Source: a virus
Virus record (IMG/VR): IMGVR_UViG_3300036983_000022
Coordinates: 1-47,156 of that record
Direction: 5' to 3' (one strand)
Length of the DNA: 47,156 bases
Shown here: positions 6,339-13,923 of the stretch, one piece after another
Layout of the letters: every line of letters starts with the position of its first letter
Numbering within the stretch: the first letter of the stretch is position 1
Position numbers and translations under genes: made by a program
The notes under the pieces: model-generated
Database searches by the model: none
What the model saw: the letters and a program-made list of their open reading frames with translations, nothing else
Told to the model about the DNA's origin: nothing

Positions 6339-6620
6339 CAACTCCCCCTGGCGCTCACCTCGGACTGATGGCCACCGGCCACCGGCTGCGCACCTGGCGT
6401 GATGACGCAGCGCCGACCGGGTGGGTGTGGCCCGGTGTGGGTGACAATAAAGGATACCTTAAAGGCTGGACCGTCCCCACGGGGTGGGTGGGGTGGGAAC
6501 CACTCCCCGCCACCGATCAACCACGGGACCCCCTCTCCAATACCTAGGCCATTTTCCGAACCCACATAAACCGCTTTACCAGGGGAGGGGGGTAGGGGGG
6601 TCCAGTAGGGGTATAGCCCG

Positions 6621-6912
6621 ACCCTCACCCTGCGTTTTCGACCCCTGTTCATTGGCCTTTCTTAATATTCCGTTCTTTGTAGTGAGGGGTAGAGGGGTAT
6701 AACTGATATTGATGGTTGAAGAATTCTCCAGTGGCGCCGCAGACCGTCCGCCAGCCTCCAGAAGCCGCCGCCCGCCGCCGCCAGGAATTTGGAGCATACC
6801 CTCACACCCCCCTACCATTTTCATGTCGAACTCATTCGAAGCCCTGTTTACAGGGGTCAAACGGAGTAGGAGGGTCCAGCAAACCCTCACTGCACCCCTA
6901 ACACACCCTCAC
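6621..6912. repeat. Iteron-like ACCCTCAC repeats
   Basis: Exact ACCCTCAC at 6621-6628, 6798-6805, 6883-6890 and 6905-6912; the last two are 22 bases apart, close to two helical turns. GTGAGGGG at 6682-6689 is an inverse near-copy. Clustering beside the replicative primase gene suggests binding sites for an initiator, but the motif is short and the region is C-rich. Confidence 0.4.
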
Positions 6913-6927
6913 CCTATTCTTCAGTTT

Positions 6928-9147
6928 TTACACCCACGCCGTGGCATCTGACCCAGCTGGAGGAGAAATTGCCCAGCGGACCTTCCCGTTGGATTTTGTC
7001 TTCGAGATGCGCTCAGGATCCTGTTCGTGCAGTCGAGCGAGGTAGACGCCGCACGCGGTGTTGAACCGGAAAAGCCGGTCAGCCTCCCGGGCGTACTTAG
7101 AATCGCGTAGGGCGGTTTCGAGATCGGCAGCTGTACCTCGCCAGATGAGGAACTCCTTCTCGAAGATCACGGTGTCGATGAGACCGACGAGCTGGTGCTC
7201 GGGTGAGAGCTGCATGAGTTCTTCGAGGATGGCCGGGTGCTGGTAGGCTTTCAGGCCGCAGCGGGGTTCGACGAGGTGCTCAGGCACGACGAGGCCGTCG
7301 AGGTAGTGGGCGAAGGGTTGGAGTTCGGTTTGGAGGATGTCCTTAAGGACGGTGATTTCGTCGCCGGGCCAGGGGAGGGTATGGCGGACGCAGCGGAGGA
7401 TGATGAGTTTGTCGAGCAGAGACGGGTCGAGCGGGGGGAGGACTTGGAGGTTTTCGGGCTCGTCGTTCAGGGAGATGGACATGGCCCAGATGGGGCGGAG
7501 GGTTATGGCTTGGCGGTTCTTAGGGTGGCAGGACTGATTCTGGGCGAAGAGCATGGATTTGATGTTGGAACCCAGAGCGCGGCGGGAGTGGATGTCGCGG
7601 CCGGGCGCCTCGTCTTCGATTGCCAGGTGCTCGGACGCGAAGAGATCGCCGTTGAAATCGGTCGCGCCGGACATATAACGGTAGGGTTTGGCGATGCGGC
7701 CGCCGAGGAGTGGCGTGATTACGGCAGACTGGAGGAAGGACTTACCGCAGGCGGCGGGTCCGACGAGGGCGAGGGCCTGACTGGATCGCCAGGTGCCTGT
7801 CAGGACGGCCTGCCGGCGGAGCGCGAGCCAGAAGATGATGCGCCAGTATTGGTCGTCGTTCTGGTCCAGGAGGTTATGGATGTAGGTCAGGATGCGGGCG
7901 CAGTCGCCGGGGGCGCCCGGGAGTGGGACGACAGAGCGGGTGACGAGGATCGTTCCGTAGAGGCCAGCGCGGTGGCCGGCGAGCGGGCCGGCGTATTCGA
8001 TGAGGGTATCGCGGGTGCGCCGGAGGAGCTGGCGATCGACCTCGGAGGTGCCGGTTTCGTCCTTAACGTGGGACACACCGGATTCGAGGAGGAACGTGCG
8101 GGCGCGGTCGCCGTTGATCTGGGCGTAATCGCCCCAGGCGTTACGGGTCCACCACTGGCCGGAGTTCGGATCGTAGTGCAGATCGTCGAGCGGGTTCGGT
8201 GAGGCCGGTACGGGTTCAGCCTGAACGGGTCGCGGCGGATCGCCAGCTGCGTCGAGGAGGCCCTGGATGGATACGTCAGCGGGTATGGGGTCAGCGAGGT
8301 CCCAGCCCTCGGGGAGCGTGGCAGGGAGTGAGACCAGGCGGGAGGACGGGAGGCGGGCCTTCAGGTAGATCATGGCGTCGCGACCGGGTTTATCGGCGTC
8401 GGGCCAGAGGATTATGGGGGTATCGCGGGTCAGGAGAGGGTCGATAGCGGCCCGCTGGATGCGCTTGGAGCCGCCCTGCCAGGTGATAACGACGTGGGAC
8501 GGGAAGAGTTTCGAGGCTGCGATGGCGGTTTTCTCACCCTCGACGATGAGAACCGGGTCGGTTGGGCGCCGTGCGAGGAGGTGGAGGTTGAATAGGGGGA
8601 CGGATTCGGGACTGGTCCAGCCCTTCCAGCGCCAGTGGCGTGGGTTCAGGGGGTCCGGCGGCTGGTTTTCAGGGGGTAGGAACCGGAGGGGCCGGACGTC
8701 CTTGGAGCCGTCAGGGAGGTCGAATCGGACGACGTAGGCGTAGATAGCGCCGTCGGCGTCGGGATATGGCCAGGCAGCGGAGCCGTATCGGTATGGCTGC
8801 GAGGCGTCGTTGCGGTGGCCGTGTTTTAGGGGATCGAAGCGGCGAGGCTCAGGTTGGTAATCGTCGCGGATACCGAGGAATTCGCGGGCCCACTGGGCGG
8901 CCCGGCCCGTCGGGTAGACGTGGTGCTGGCCGATGAGTTCGAGGAGATCGCCGCCCTGACCAGCGGCGTGGTCGTACCAGAGGCCCTGCTTGGTGCCGGT
9001 GAGTTCGACGTAGAGAGAGTCGCCTGCGTCGCCGAAGACGTTGCCGACGATCCACTGAGGTCCGACCTGACGGCCGGCGGGTAGGAGTTGAGAGCAGAGT
9101 TCTGCGACTCGGACGGAGAGGGCGTCCGAGAGTTCTGTGAGGGTCAT
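6928..9147 (-). CDS. Toprim primase-helicase (replicative)
   Basis: A 739-residue protein. Residues 200-255 form a toprim domain: LIVEGEKTA (200-208, Glu203/Glu205) and LWPDADKPGRD (248-257). A C-terminal ATPase follows with Walker A VGPAACGKS (462-470) and Walker B-like LAIEDEAP (508-515), as in phage primase-helicases of the D5/SF3-like group. It would prime and unwind DNA at the fork. There is no N-terminal zinc finger, but the first 80 residues (YVELTGTKQGLWYDHAAGQG) resemble the DNA-binding start of such primases. No DNA polymerase is seen in the window, so it probably recruits the host enzyme. It begins 21 bases after the preceding gene. Confidence 0.85.
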   Translation of the reverse strand: MTLTELSDALSVRVAELCSQLLPAGRQVGPQWIVGNVFGDAGDSLYVELTGTKQGLWYDHAAGQGGDLLELIGQHHVYPTGRAAQWAREFLGIRDDYQPEPRRFDPLKHGHRNDASQPYRYGSAAWPYPDADGAIYAYVVRFDLPDGSKDVRPLRFLPPENQPPDPLNPRHWRWKGWTSPESVPLFNLHLLARRPTDPVLIVEGEKTAIAASKLFPSHVVITWQGGSKRIQRAAIDPLLTRDTPIILWPDADKPGRDAMIYLKARLPSSRLVSLPATLPEGWDLADPIPADVSIQGLLDAAGDPPRPVQAEPVPASPNPLDDLHYDPNSGQWWTRNAWGDYAQINGDRARTFLLESGVSHVKDETGTSEVDRQLLRRTRDTLIEYAGPLAGHRAGLYGTILVTRSVVPLPGAPGDCARILTYIHNLLDQNDDQYWRIIFWLALRRQAVLTGTWRSSQALALVGPAACGKSFLQSAVITPLLGGRIAKPYRYMSGATDFNGDLFASEHLAIEDEAPGRDIHSRRALGSNIKSMLFAQNQSCHPKNRQAITLRPIWAMSISLNDEPENLQVLPPLDPSLLDKLIILRCVRHTLPWPGDEITVLKDILQTELQPFAHYLDGLVVPEHLVEPRCGLKAYQHPAILEELMQLSPEHQLVGLIDTVIFEKEFLIWRGTAADLETALRDSKYAREADRLFRFNTACGVYLARLHEQDPERISKTKSNGKVRWAISPPAGSDATAWV

Positions 9148-9168
9148 GCTTGTAGTGAGTGAGTGAGG

Positions 9169-9417
9169 TTAAGGAGTGGTTGTCATAAAGGCTGGCGTGT
9201 GATCGCCGACGTAGGCACCGAGTTGGTTGAACTCGTGGAACTCGACGGCTTCCTCGTAGGTCATGCCGTAGGATTCCAGTTGAGCGATGACTTTGTCGTA
9301 GTCGTAGATCACGAATGCTTCCGATCCGAATCGGCTGGCGACGCCGAGGATGCAGTCGTCGAAGCCGTCCATCAGCAGGAGGTCAGGGTTTATGTCTGCG
9401 ATTTGATCACGTGTCAT
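9169..9417 (-). CDS. Conserved small phage protein (82 aa)
   Basis: Start chosen at ATG 9417 (MTRDQIADINPDLLLMDGFD); an upstream in-frame GTG at 9447 lies inside a GGGGACA repeat and is less likely. I remember the pattern MTRDxIxxxNPDxLxxDGFD...A(F)VxAYDYDKxIxxL...GMTYEEAVEFxxFNxxGAxVGxxTP from uncharacterised proteins of many phages; almost all of it is here (YDYDKVI, GMTYEEAVEFHEFNQLGAYV). The function is unknown, but its constant association with phages suggests a conserved role. It lies between primase and nuclease genes. Confidence 0.8.
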   Translation of the reverse strand: MTRDQIADINPDLLLMDGFDDCILGVASRFGSEAFVIYDYDKVIAQLESYGMTYEEAVEFHEFNQLGAYVGDHTPAFMTTTP

Positions 9418-9433
9418 AAGGGAAGGTCGCGGA

Positions 9434-9527
9434 AAAAGAGGGGACACTTTGGACGAAAAGAGGGGACACTTTGGTACTGCACGGAAATGGTGGGATTAAG
9501 TTGCAGTCCAAAAAGAGGGGACACTTT
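9434..9527 (+). repeat. Three direct repeats AAAAGAGGGGACACTTT
   Basis: Perfect 17-base copies at 9434-9450, 9456-9472 and 9511-9527, between two minus-strand genes. Copies 1 and 2 are 22 bases apart (two helical turns), copies 2 and 3 are 55 apart. A 16-base match lies in the spike gene (26152-26167) and a 13-base match in the RecT-like gene (44124-44136). GGGGACA-core repeats occur near REP-type transposases in bacteria, from memory; here no transposase is present. It may be a regulatory or initiator site. Confidence 0.75.
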
Positions 9528-9733
9528 CAGGGTTCGCTGTCGCTGTTCAGGTCGTATTCCGTCGCCTCCAGGAGCGCGATGCGGAGCTGGCTCTCGGTCG
9601 CCTGCGCGGTGCCGCAGAGCATTCCGAGGCGTTCGTAGAATCGGTACTTACCTTCCGGCGAGAGGTGCTCGGGTGCCGCCTGACCGTGTAGGGCCTGCGT
9701 GATAGCAGCTGCGCGGATTGTAGGGTCGCTCAT
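9527..9733 (-). CDS. Small hypothetical protein (68 aa)
   Basis: Reads MSDPTIRAAAITQALHGQAA and ends LEATEYDLNSDSEP; helical and acidic at the end. ATG 9733 overlaps the VRR-NUC stop (ATGA). The stop codon touches the third GGGGACA repeat. It is placed between nuclease and conserved phage protein in the replication operon; function unknown. Confidence 0.6.
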   Translation of the reverse strand: MSDPTIRAAAITQALHGQAAPEHLSPEGKYRFYERLGMLCGTAQATESQLRIALLEATEYDLNSDSEP

Positions 9734-10101
9734 AGGTTGTCGGTGTCTGAAACGGATCGCGCCACGATGGCGTGCCCGCCGGCTGTGGTGATTTGGTGGG
9801 CCCAGTTGTGTTGGTCGGGGCGGACCCGGCCGGTTTTGGTTTTTACTTCGATGGATAGGAATTGAGCGATTGGCTTGCCGACCATTTCAGGTGTCACGGT
9901 GAGCGTGCGCCAGCCGATGAGGTCACCGGACCCAGGAAACAGGCCCATGCGAACGTGACGGGCGTCGCGCAGGAAGACGCCTTCGGGATCGCGGAGTGCC
10001 TGGCCGACGTAGCCCTCGCCGACCTGATTACGGAAGACGCGGACGTGCGGTTTAGATCCAGCGGCGCGGAGGATCAGGGCTTGGAGTTCGGATTCGGTCA
10101 T
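9730..10101 (-). CDS. VRR-NUC family nuclease
   Basis: The 123-residue protein has the PD-(D/E)xK nuclease core of VRR-NUC proteins: Glu5 in the first helix, PGSGDLIGW (56-64, Asp60), FLSIEVKTKTGR (81-92, Glu85 and Lys87) and QHNWAHQITTAGG (97-109). Such stand-alone phage nucleases resolve branched or flapped DNA. It overlaps the DEAH helicase gene by four bases, so the two are probably made together and act in replication or recombination. Confidence 0.88.
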   Translation of the reverse strand: MTESELQALILRAAGSKPHVRVFRNQVGEGYVGQALRDPEGVFLRDARHVRMGLFPGSGDLIGWRTLTVTPEMVGKPIAQFLSIEVKTKTGRVRPDQHNWAHQITTAGGHAIVARSVSDTDNL

Positions 10102-11462
10102 AGAGATTTGCGTTGACGTGCTTGCCAGCGGAAGAAGGCCCAGCCTAGCTTATATCCCCGCTGCTTGGCGAGTGCTCGGAAGTCGTCGAGCGTTTTGCAT
10201 TTGCCTTCTTCACGGCGTTCTTCGCGTTTCTTGGAGATGTCTTCGATTGACAGGCGTTGAAGCTCACCATCGACCTCTTCGATTTCGCGAGCGGCTATCT
10301 CACGCTGCGATCCGCACTGAGGGCAAACGGTTCCTGCAAAAATCGCGAAGCACTTGGAGCACTGCTTGGTTTCGACGAGGGAGGATTTCTTCAATCGCTT
10401 CTCGCGCCCGCTAAGGTCCCAGTCGCGCTCCTGCTCAGCGAGTCCATGGCGGAGACAGTTTCCGACGTGGTCGAGGATGATCGCGTTAGCCTTGCCCGGG
10501 TACGGCCGCAGAGCCCGGCCCACCTGCTGAAGGTGCATAGATAGAGACTGAGTCGGCCGAAGCAGGATGGCCGCGTTCACGGCAGGCAGATCGAAACCCT
10601 CGGAAATGAGTTCGCAGGAGGTAAGGACCAGGATTTTCCCAGCAGTCAGATCCTCAACGCGCTGCTTTCGGACTTCGGGATCTAGGGTTCCGTCGATGCT
10701 AGCAGATGGGATTCCGCAAGAGTTGAACGTATCGGCGACGTGCTGAGCGTGAGCGACCGATATACAGAACGCGACGGCCCGCTGTCGGTTACAGAATCTT
10801 ACGTAATGAGTCACGGTATCGCCCGTAATCCGTGGCGTATCGACGATCTCCTCGGTCTCGGAGCGATCAAAGTCGCCGGCAATCGTGTGGACCCGAGACA
10901 GATCGACTGCCTCACGAGGTGCGTAGTACACAGGCTGCGCTAGGAATCCGTTGTCGATAAGCCACTGGACCGACGGACCCATGACCATACGGTCGAACAT
11001 GACCCCGAGGCCCTTGCCATCGAGGCGCTCTGGCGTCGCCGTCACGCCGATAAACTTGGCGGTCGGCCACGCCGCAAACATCTGGACGTAGGACTTGGAG
11101 ACCGAGTGGTGCGCTTCGTCGATGATAACGAGGTCTGGAGCGGGTATAGTATCCAGGCGCCGCGCTAAGGTCTGGATCGAAGCGACCATAGCAGGCTGAG
11201 TGGACGCGGATTTACCTGCCTGAATGAAGCCATGCGGAACGCCAACGCGCTTCAGAGTGGCGCTGATTTGATCGAGGATTTCGCGGCGATGTGCCACGAT
11301 GATCACGCGAGACCCCCGCTTGAGGACCTGGGACGTGATGTAGGAAAAGAGGACCGTCTTGCCGGAGCCGGTCGGGCTCACCGCAAGCGGGCGGTTTGCT
11401 CCAGATCCGAACGCCCCTCTGATATCGTTTGCAAGCTGGTTTTGGTAAGGCCGGAGTTCCAT
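10098..11462 (-). CDS. DEAH-box SF2 DNA helicase
   Basis: Start chosen at ATG 11462 (MELRPYQNQL), because longer starts overlap the divergent gene and promoter region. Motifs: Q/RPYQ at 4-7, Walker A SPTGSGKT (29-36), DEAH (115-118), TATPER (141-146), and motif VI QVGRALRP (313-320). A four-cysteine zinc knuckle (C368-x2-C371...C380-x2-C383) lies after the helicase core and a charged helical tail follows. This layout is common in phage replicative or recombination helicases next to VRR-NUC genes. First gene of the minus replication operon. Confidence 0.88.
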   Translation of the reverse strand: MELRPYQNQLANDIRGAFGSGANRPLAVSPTGSGKTVLFSYITSQVLKRGSRVIIVAHRREILDQISATLKRVGVPHGFIQAGKSASTQPAMVASIQTLARRLDTIPAPDLVIIDEAHHSVSKSYVQMFAAWPTAKFIGVTATPERLDGKGLGVMFDRMVMGPSVQWLIDNGFLAQPVYYAPREAVDLSRVHTIAGDFDRSETEEIVDTPRITGDTVTHYVRFCNRQRAVAFCISVAHAQHVADTFNSCGIPSASIDGTLDPEVRKQRVEDLTAGKILVLTSCELISEGFDLPAVNAAILLRPTQSLSMHLQQVGRALRPYPGKANAIILDHVGNCLRHGLAEQERDWDLSGREKRLKKSSLVETKQCSKCFAIFAGTVCPQCGSQREIAAREIEEVDGELQRLSIEDISKKREERREEGKCKTLDDFRALAKQRGYKLGWAFFRWQARQRKSL

Positions 11463-11488
11463 CGTGAGCCGTAGGCTGCGTTCTGAGG

Positions 11489-11502
11489 CTTGACGTGTCA
11501 AG
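11489..11502. promoter_or_regulatory. Divergent promoter/operator palindrome CTTGACGTGTCAAG
   Basis: The 61-base space between the divergent helicase and ribbon-helix-helix genes holds CTTGAC-GT-GTCAAG, an inverted repeat that also supplies TTGACG on the plus strand (11490-11495) and TTGACA on the minus strand (11501-11496), both -35-like. No strong -10 is visible. The 11 bases 11494-11504 recur at 5872-5882. The adjacent ribbon-helix-helix protein is a natural candidate to bind it. Confidence 0.5.
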
Positions 11503-11523
11503 CATAAGCTGCACACTGCCGGC

Positions 11524-11715
11524 ATGAAAAACACGGTTCGAGTGAGCTACAGGTTGCCGATCGAAGTGGCGAAGATGCTTGAGGATGAAGCGGTGCGTGC
11601 CCGGCGCACGAAGACTGCGGTGCTGATTATTGCAATCGAGGACCACGTTCTGCGGTGTGATGATGAACGGTCGGATTGGGTCGAAAAACCCGTTGACACT
11701 AAGAAGAAGCGGTAG
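11524..11715 (+). CDS. Ribbon-helix-helix DNA-binding protein (63 aa)
   Basis: The start MKNTVRVSYRLPIEVAKMLE matches the ribbon-helix-helix layout: a basic strand (VRVSYRL, residues 5-11), helix A (PIEVAKMLEDEAVRA) and helix B (TKTAVLIIAIEDHVLR). Such dimers act as repressors or partition-type regulators. It is the first plus gene after the divergent palindrome and lies just upstream of the capsid gene, so a role in switching early minus and late plus transcription is plausible. No Shine-Dalgarno site is visible. Confidence 0.75.
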   Translation: MKNTVRVSYRLPIEVAKMLEDEAVRARRTKTAVLIIAIEDHVLRCDDERSDWVEKPVDTKKKR

Positions 11716-11922
11716 AACGATACCTGCACGACGCATAGCTTGGTTTCGTCAACCAGGCGCGAACTGGGCGCGTAATTCCAGTTGGCAAAGAGTGCTGAAG
11801 AGTACTCGCCGGTTCCACGGCTCGGGCTCGCCACCGAGGTTGGATTGATGGTCTTAGGACCTGCAATCTGCCTCGTTGTCTCGGAGGGGTAGATCAAGTA
11901 AACCCCGGGCAGGAGAGCCAAT
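11716..11922 (+). other. 207-base gap before the capsid gene: 5' leader
   Basis: No gene is seen. It holds a 6-base hairpin AACTGG...CCAGTT (near 11760-11781) and, just before the capsid start, a ribosome binding site (AGGAG, 7 bases from ATG). It probably is the capsid-gene leader and may hold its promoter, but no clear -35/-10 pair was found. Confidence 0.4.
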
Positions 11923-13521
11923 ATGGCCAGTGGAAATGTAATCAGCTGTAAGCAGTTTCAGTCTTTTCTTGTCTCGCAGGAACCTGTGTATGACAAGGAG
12001 ATCCTCAAGGACATCCGCCCGTTTGACGGGTTGATCGGATACTACAACACCGGATCGTTTGACGCGTATTCCGGCACCACTCACACGTTTGACCGCTTCA
12101 ACAGCGTGTTCCCGAATGTGACTGGCGCCTGGGAGAATCCTACGGGCGCCGCCTGTACTGGAACGCCTTGCGACACGGAAGAGAACAAGATCGGTTGGGG
12201 CTTCACCCGCAACACCTACTCGCTTGAAAAGCAGGCGTGGGGTTCGGACCTGTTGTGCTTCGACCAGATTATGACGAAGACGAAGGCCAAGGAGCACTTC
12301 CGTCAGATCATCGACGACGTTCTTCGCCCTGCGACGAACTGGATCACCACCTACTACCTCCAGCGTAAAGCGATGGAGCTGTCTGGTTATGACGCTATCT
12401 CGAACACTCAACCTGGCGCTTTTGCTTGTGCGGCTGGCCTGCCGGCGATCGCTTTCTCTTGGGTTGGCACTGGTTACTCGGTGCTGCGTGTAACCGACAC
12501 CGCCGGCGCTCCCATTGCTTTTGCTACGCTCGGTCAGTTGACTCCGGACATCCTCCGCAGTCGCGTGACCCGTCAATACTTCCTGGGCGCCGTTCAGGCC
12601 GGTAAAGATGGTTACGACAGCCTCCAGCTGCACACCGACAAGGAAACCTTCCGTTACCTGTCCAAGGAGAATCCGCTGCTCATTAGCGCCTGGCGTTTCG
12701 GTGAGTTCGCTCCCGCCGCCAAGGAGTTCTACAAGTACGGCTTCATGGGATACGTCGGCGACTTTATGGTGAAGGTGCTGCAATTCCCGCTGCGATTCAG
12801 CTCGATTCCGGCTACTCCTGGTAATTACCGATTGGTTCTTCCCTACAGGAACGTCGTAGCTACCCAGGGTATCCGGTCCGAGTTCAACCCGGACTACAAC
12901 GCCGCTCAGTACCAGATCAGCTACATCAACAACCCGCGTGCGTTGCGCGTGTTGCCGTTCCGCCCCGAGGCCGTGAACCCGAATATGCCGTTCCTGGTTC
13001 GGGATTACGGTGGTCGCTGGAAGTTTGCGACTAACGACTTGGGCGCAGATTGCTCCGGTAAACCGATCGACAACAGCCGTGGGAACAAGGGTAAGTTCAT
13101 CGCCGACTTCCAGTTGGCCGTGAAACCTGAGCATCCGGAATGGCTTGAGGCGATCTTCCATCGACTTTGCGTTCCTCAGGCTTTGATTATTGCTGGCTGC
13201 ACCGCCGATCCAGGCGATCTCGCTCAGAACTACAACTCTGCGGATCCTGTCTGCCCGCGAGTGATTCAGTTCTTAGCATCCACTACCGTTGGCGGCACAA
13301 ACTTCGTGTTGAACGCAAATACGAGCATCATGTGCAGCGACAATTACATCACCAGTGTTGCTATCAACGCTGCAAATGTAGCGGCCTTGGTGGTTGCAAT
13401 TCAGGCGGCTTGGACTGCCGAGTTTGGCGCTGGCTCTGGAACCTGGAGCGTTGTCTCTGGCAACTTGATCCAAATTAGCGGAACTACCTGCGATAGCGTC
13501 ACGTTGGAGTTCTCGATTTAA
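11923..13521 (+). CDS. Major capsid protein (532 aa)
   Basis: Recognised from size, context and style: an N-terminal region (MASGNVISCKQFQSFLVSQE), long alternating segments such as FRQIIDDVLRPATNWITTYY, YGFMGYVGDFMVKVLQFPLR and a late RVLPFRPEAVNPNMPFLVRD, followed by a strong terminator as expected for the most abundant late protein. It would form the icosahedral shell (HK97 fold expected, not shown). The last ~105 residues (from about CTADPGD at 426) look like a separate beta-rich domain, perhaps decorative. It has a good ribosome binding site, unlike most other structural genes. It is on the strand opposite to portal, scaffold and terminase. Confidence 0.75.
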   Translation: MASGNVISCKQFQSFLVSQEPVYDKEILKDIRPFDGLIGYYNTGSFDAYSGTTHTFDRFNSVFPNVTGAWENPTGAACTGTPCDTEENKIGWGFTRNTYSLEKQAWGSDLLCFDQIMTKTKAKEHFRQIIDDVLRPATNWITTYYLQRKAMELSGYDAISNTQPGAFACAAGLPAIAFSWVGTGYSVLRVTDTAGAPIAFATLGQLTPDILRSRVTRQYFLGAVQAGKDGYDSLQLHTDKETFRYLSKENPLLISAWRFGEFAPAAKEFYKYGFMGYVGDFMVKVLQFPLRFSSIPATPGNYRLVLPYRNVVATQGIRSEFNPDYNAAQYQISYINNPRALRVLPFRPEAVNPNMPFLVRDYGGRWKFATNDLGADCSGKPIDNSRGNKGKFIADFQLAVKPEHPEWLEAIFHRLCVPQALIIAGCTADPGDLAQNYNSADPVCPRVIQFLASTTVGGTNFVLNANTSIMCSDNYITSVAINAANVAALVVAIQAAWTAEFGAGSGTWSVVSGNLIQISGTTCDSVTLEFSI

Positions 13522-13537
13522 TCGGGTCGATAACAAC

Positions 13538-13566
13538 GGGGCTCTCCTTCGGGGGAGCCCCCTTTT
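13538..13566 (+). terminator. Strong intrinsic terminator after the capsid gene
   Basis: GGGGCTCTCC (13538-13547), tetraloop TTCG, GGGGAGCCCC (13552-13561), then C and TTTT (13563-13566). The stem is ten pairs with one G-U wobble and a very stable UUCG loop. It starts 16 bases after the capsid stop and precedes further plus genes with no obvious new promoter, so partial readthrough would make capsid mRNA the most abundant. Confidence 0.88.
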
Positions 13567-13633
13567 GAGGTGCTGGTAGCCGCCCGGAGCGTCCGGGATG
13601 CTAGCAGCCTCTCACCAAGACCTCTCACCAAGA
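13567..13633 (+). other. Structured leader and 13-base tandem repeat
   Basis: After the terminator, GAGG (13567-13570) can pair with CCTC (13608-13611), TAGC (13577-13580) with GCTA (13600-13603), enclosing a perfect CCCGG...CCGGG hairpin (13583-13587/13593-13597). It is followed by an exact tandem duplication CCTCTCACCAAGA (13608-13620 and 13621-13633). This is likely the 5' leader of the next gene or an RNA-processing site. Confidence 0.5.
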
Positions 13634-13655
13634 TTTCAAAGAAAAGGATTTTACG

Positions 13656-13922
13656 ATGTACGGACAAATGATGGGTAAACGAAAGATGGACGGCATGGGC
13701 CGTATGGAACCCGAAGTCGAGACCGTCGAGTTCACTCCGCCCAAGGAGCTGAGACTCGAAGGCGACTCCGGAACCGCAATGGTTGACTGGCGCACCACGG
13801 CGCGTGGCACCATTGAGATCATTGGATTCGACGGCATCACACTTGGTGAGTCCGGCCGGCAGGACGTAGAAGAGATGGAAGGCGCCGAGATGGAGATGGA
13901 TGACATGGAGGAGGAAGCCTGA
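13656..13922 (+). CDS. Small acidic, Met-rich hypothetical protein (88 aa)
   Basis: Starts MYGQMMGKRKMDGMGRMEPE after an AAGGA site nine bases upstream. The middle is beta-prone (EVETVEFTPPKELRLEGDSG), and the C-terminus is strongly acidic and Met-rich (EEMEGAEMEMDDMEEEA). Position right after the capsid gene suggests a virion or assembly protein, but the family is not known. The acidic C-terminal codons form a purine-rich run that provides the next gene's ribosome binding site. Confidence 0.65.
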   Translation: MYGQMMGKRKMDGMGRMEPEVETVEFTPPKELRLEGDSGTAMVDWRTTARGTIEIIGFDGITLGESGRQDVEEMEGAEMEMDDMEEEA

Positions 13923-13923
13923 T

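Larger units (their letters stand above)
6299..6927. other. Gene-poor region with repeats; candidate replication origin
   Basis: About 630 bases without a convincing gene; short frames here read as low-complexity Gly/Pro/Trp. It holds the palindromes at 6302-6338, an AT-rich patch near 6650-6682 (ttcttaatattccg), G-rich runs near 6586-6600, and four exact copies of ACCCTCAC (6621, 6798, 6883, 6905) with a related inverse copy near 6682. It adjoins the 3' end of the primase-helicase gene. Origin function is inferred from this layout. Confidence 0.45.

Noticed and set aside
5915-6652. 245-codon minus-strand frame across the origin-like region
   Set aside because: Reads as Gly/Pro/His-rich low-complexity text; it spans the palindromes and G-runs and competes with a more protein-like plus frame.
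7237-8202. Long plus-strand open frame opposite the primase-helicase gene
   Set aside because: Its composition (Gly, Val, Glu, Asp runs) mirrors the third-position GC bias of the real minus gene, and no motif is present.
9434-9527. CRISPR-like array from the three 17-base repeats
   Set aside because: Spacing is irregular (22 and 55 bases), repeats are too short, and no cas gene is present.
11716-11922. Possible tRNA before the capsid gene (GGTTCCACGGCTC resembles a T-arm)
   Set aside because: The T-stem does not pair, and no acceptor or anticodon stem could be built.
11854-13161. 435-codon minus-strand frame opposite the capsid gene
   Set aside because: A shadow of the capsid gene: low-complexity Val/Arg/Leu-rich text, no ribosome binding site, and it crosses the capsid leader.
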